Of a DNA stretch of 64,000 bases, positions 62,600-64,000 are shown piece by piece; positions within the stretch are counted from its first letter, which is position 1; each line of letters begins with the position of its first letter. This DNA comes from Celeribacter persicus (GTDB lineage: Bacteria; Pseudomonadota; Alphaproteobacteria; Rhodobacterales; Rhodobacteraceae). Made by a program: the position numbers and the translations under genes. The stretch is taken from the NCBI RefSeq assembly GCF_003050785.1, contig NZ_QAOH01000009.1, forward strand, positions 80,598-144,597, in the 5' to 3' direction. The notes under the pieces were generated by a model that worked only from the letters and a program-made list of their open reading frames with translations, had not been told where the DNA came from and made no database searches.

Positions 62600-63485
62600 G
62601 CTCGCAGCCCCCGGAATGATCATGGTCGTGGTCATGATGGTGATCGTGACGATGGTCGTGCCCGAGGTTCGGAATATGATCATGCGGATTGGGATTGCGC
62701 TTTTCATGGGCGATCTCGATCAGGAATTGACCCAGAAGGGCGGCATAATCTTCGGGGGCATCCACGGGCGGCAAATGGCCGGAGCGTCGCATCAGCTCAA
62801 ACCGTGAACCGGGAATGACGCTCAGGGTCTCGCGCACCAGATCGGGCGGGGTCGAACCGTCATAGCCCCCCGCGATGCCAAGGCACGACAGGCGCAACCC
62901 CGAGGTGGGTGTGTAAAAATCCGTTCCGGCAATGGCGGCGGCACAGCCGAGATAACCTTCGAGCGGGGTGTCGAGAATGGACTGGCCCCAGCGTCTGGCG
63001 GCTTCCGTCTTGCGAAAACCGGGGGCGAACCAGCGCTCTAATGTGGGCGCGACGATGCTTTGAAGTCCCTTGTCGTGGATTTCGGCGATACGCTTGTCCC
63101 AGAGGCTGCGTGCCCCGATCTTGGCCGCGGTATTCGACAGCACCAACGCGCGTACCTGATCGAGCCGCTTGACCGCCAACCCCTGCGCAATCAACCCGCC
63201 GATGGAAATGCCGACGAACACCGCGTCCTTCACGCCGAGATGATCGAGCAGCCGCTCGGTATCGCGCACCAACGTGCCCATGGCATAGGGGCCTTTCGGC
63301 GCATCCGACAGACCATGGCCGCGCAGGTCGTAACGAATAAGCCGCAGCCCCTCGGGCAGATGTGGCAACACCTCGTCCCAAAGGTGCAGGTTGGTGCCGA
63401 GCGCATGGGCAAAGATCACCGGCGCGCCATTGCCCGGTCCGCTCTCTTCCACGTTGAGGGTGATGTCGCCAAGGTCGATTCTCAT
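62592..63485 (-). CDS. 3-oxoadipate enol-lactonase-like hydrolase with histidine-rich tail
   Basis: A 297-residue alpha/beta hydrolase of the PcaD type: MRIDLGDITLNVEESGPGNG at the N-terminus, PVIFAHALGTNLHLWDEVLP, the nucleophile VGISIGGLIAQG and the late His in RRSGHLPPVDAPE. PcaD converts beta-ketoadipate enol-lactone to beta-ketoadipate, but no other pca gene is here. Residues about 267-297 form a histidine- and aspartate-rich tail (HDHRHDHHHDHDHDH) not usual in the family. It overlaps the truncated hydrolase (ATGA) and the next hydrolase gene. Confidence 0.82.
   Translation of the reverse strand: MRIDLGDITLNVEESGPGNGAPVIFAHALGTNLHLWDEVLPHLPEGLRLIRYDLRGHGLSDAPKGPYAMGTLVRDTERLLDHLGVKDAVFVGISIGGLIAQGLAVKRLDQVRALVLSNTAAKIGARSLWDKRIAEIHDKGLQSIVAPTLERWFAPGFRKTEAARRWGQSILDTPLEGYLGCAAAIAGTDFYTPTSGLRLSCLGIAGGYDGSTPPDLVRETLSVIPGSRFELMRRSGHLPPVDAPEDYAALLGQFLIEIAHEKRNPNPHDHIPNLGHDHRHDHHHDHDHDHSGGCEHD
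62595..62687 (-). repeat. Low-complexity His/Asp-coding repeat at the end of the lactonase gene
   Basis: About 93 bases of repeated CAT/CAC-GAT/GAC codons coding for a 31-residue tail with 12 His. It resembles metal-chaperone tails (HypB, SlyD, ZntA-like). May be prone to slippage. Confidence 0.6.
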
Positions 63486-63660
63486 GCCAATACCTCCAGA
63501 AACCGCGCGATCACATTGAGGCTTTCGGGTCCGTTGAGAAAGGGCACATGGCCGCAATCTTTTACCTCTGTGGCGATCATGTCGGGACGGTTGGGCTGGT
63601 TTTCCGTCATGCAGTCACGCGTCAGCAGATGGGTGTTTTCGCCACACTGGAGCGCCAGAG
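63482..63660 (-). pseudogene. C-terminal remnant of an alpha/beta hydrolase
   Basis: About 58 residues coding for the end of an alpha/beta hydrolase (LALQCGENTHLLTRDCM, then MIATEVKDCGHVPFLNGPES with the catalytic His in GHVPFLN), ending in a stop that overlaps the PcaD-like start by four bases (ATGA). No start codon or core domain exists: beyond about 63660 the reading frame gives unrelated, AT-rich sequence. The gene has been cut at its 5' side, so it was probably the head of a hydrolase operon before that. Confidence 0.6.
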
Positions 63661-63662
63661 AT

Positions 63663-64000
63663 AGACGGTGAGGGTGACGCTTGGCGCCATTATCCTCACG
63701 TCGAACATCCCTTGAGACCGAAATGATCGTCAGGTTTGTGACTACAATCTAGGAAGACCATCATTCCCTATGAGTAGAGAAGGCAGAATACTGCTCTTAA
63801 GATCAGAAGTCATATAAGTTTATGATTTATCATCATTGTTTATACTTAATCCCTCTCCCTGATGAGGGAAAATAAGCAGCGTGAGCTCTGCGGAGGGGTA
63901 TAAAAGCATAAAACAGGGGCATTTTCCGGCGGAGTTGGTCCGTCGGGCCTTGCTTCATTGATGTAGAGGAATATGGCTGGGGTGGTAGGAAGCCTTGAGG
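63663..64000. other. AT-rich region at the right edge; no gene recognised
   Basis: From about 63700 the composition becomes AT-rich, unlike the rest of the window, and no ORF with support is seen. Features visible: GTGAGG...CCTCAC near 63668-63699, an AT stretch at 63800-63850, a small CCCTC...GAGGG hairpin at 63851-63868, and at 63974-63990 a 17-base match to the tRNA-Gln 3' end pattern. It begins directly where the hydrolase gene is cut. Confidence 0.45.
63974..63990 (-). other. tRNA 3'-end-like segment, possible attachment-site remnant
   Basis: On the minus strand the 17 bases TCCTACCACCCCAGCCA correspond to the T-stem, acceptor 3' strand, discriminator G and CCA of a Gln-type tRNA. The T-loop that should precede them is replaced by other sequence, so there is no complete tRNA. 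Site-specific integrases leave such 3'-end copies. On the plus strand GAGGA then ATG at 63973 could instead start an ORF, so this is tentative. Confidence 0.28.

Overview
The window is a GC-rich, densely coded bacterial chromosome segment from an alphaproteobacterium, most likely a Rhodobacteraceae (Roseobacter-group) species. The basis is gene content and order rather than a database match: the leftward run glnD-murJ-trpS-usp, the set LppC/LpoA-like lipoprotein-rsmI-yraN-gshB, a short-form hisG with hisZ, a B12-dependent class II ribonucleotide reductase (nrdJ), a DUF1489 protein, an RpoH-type second heat-shock sigma factor, and an xdhABC set joined to a BMP-type nucleoside ABC transporter. 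There are no rRNA genes, no complete tRNA, no CRISPR array and no intact mobile element.

Layout. 1-3150: end of a universal stress protein gene, an L,D-transpeptidase, trpS and a rhomboid-fold protein that has lost its catalytic residues. 3150-8650: murJ, glnD and a penicillin-binding-protein-activator-like lipoprotein, leftward. 8770-12050: rsmI, yraN, gshB and a broken esterase gene, rightward. 12040-15500: comM (with a CtrA-like box upstream), a glutathione transferase, a histidine phosphatase and cobU, leftward. 15650-22270: rpoH, a ChaN-type protein, coaBC, dut, a membrane-anchored MoeB/ThiF-like protein and an M3 oligopeptidase, rightward. 22300-24740: CDF metal exporter, KpsS-like protein, SH3 protein, leftward. 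24900-26500: 2-hydroxyacid dehydrogenase and two CsbD-like stress proteins. 26540-30620: pirin, panBC, a one-TM protein, a CMD/AhpD-like protein. 30820-40140: a leftward seven-gene purine uptake and oxidation operon. 40370-45480: dnaE and two envelope proteins. 45840-49120: hisS-hisZ-hisG. 49700-51980: nrdJ. 52250-55000: an incomplete sugar-nucleotide/glycosyltransferase operon with a truncated ManC cupin and a 59-residue ORF that was easy to miss. 55180-60000: IclR regulator, FAD oxidoreductase, M23 peptidase, succinyl-CoA:acetate-type CoA-transferase. 60310-63660: a 62-residue basic protein, an MFS transporter, and a run of alpha/beta hydrolases ending in a 5'-truncated one. 63660-64000 is AT-rich, non-coding in appearance and may be the edge of an acquired segment.

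How the genes work together. The clearest unit is the purine operon: the ABC system probably imports purine nucleosides or bases and XdhABC oxidises hypoxanthine/xanthine; six of its seven genes are translationally coupled. cobU and nrdJ both depend on cobalamin. hisS, hisZ and hisG link histidine charging to the first step of histidine synthesis. Most other genes are housekeeping.

No wholly new multi-gene system is evident. The most useful leads are small: the rhomboid pseudoprotease, the CtrA-like site before comM, repeated TTTGCAAA-like boxes before the CoA-transferase, two short genes (59 and 62 aa) with good ribosome binding sites, a dispersed intergenic motif (six copies), a histidine-rich tail on an enol-lactonase-like enzyme, and the AT-rich right edge beside a truncated hydrolase.
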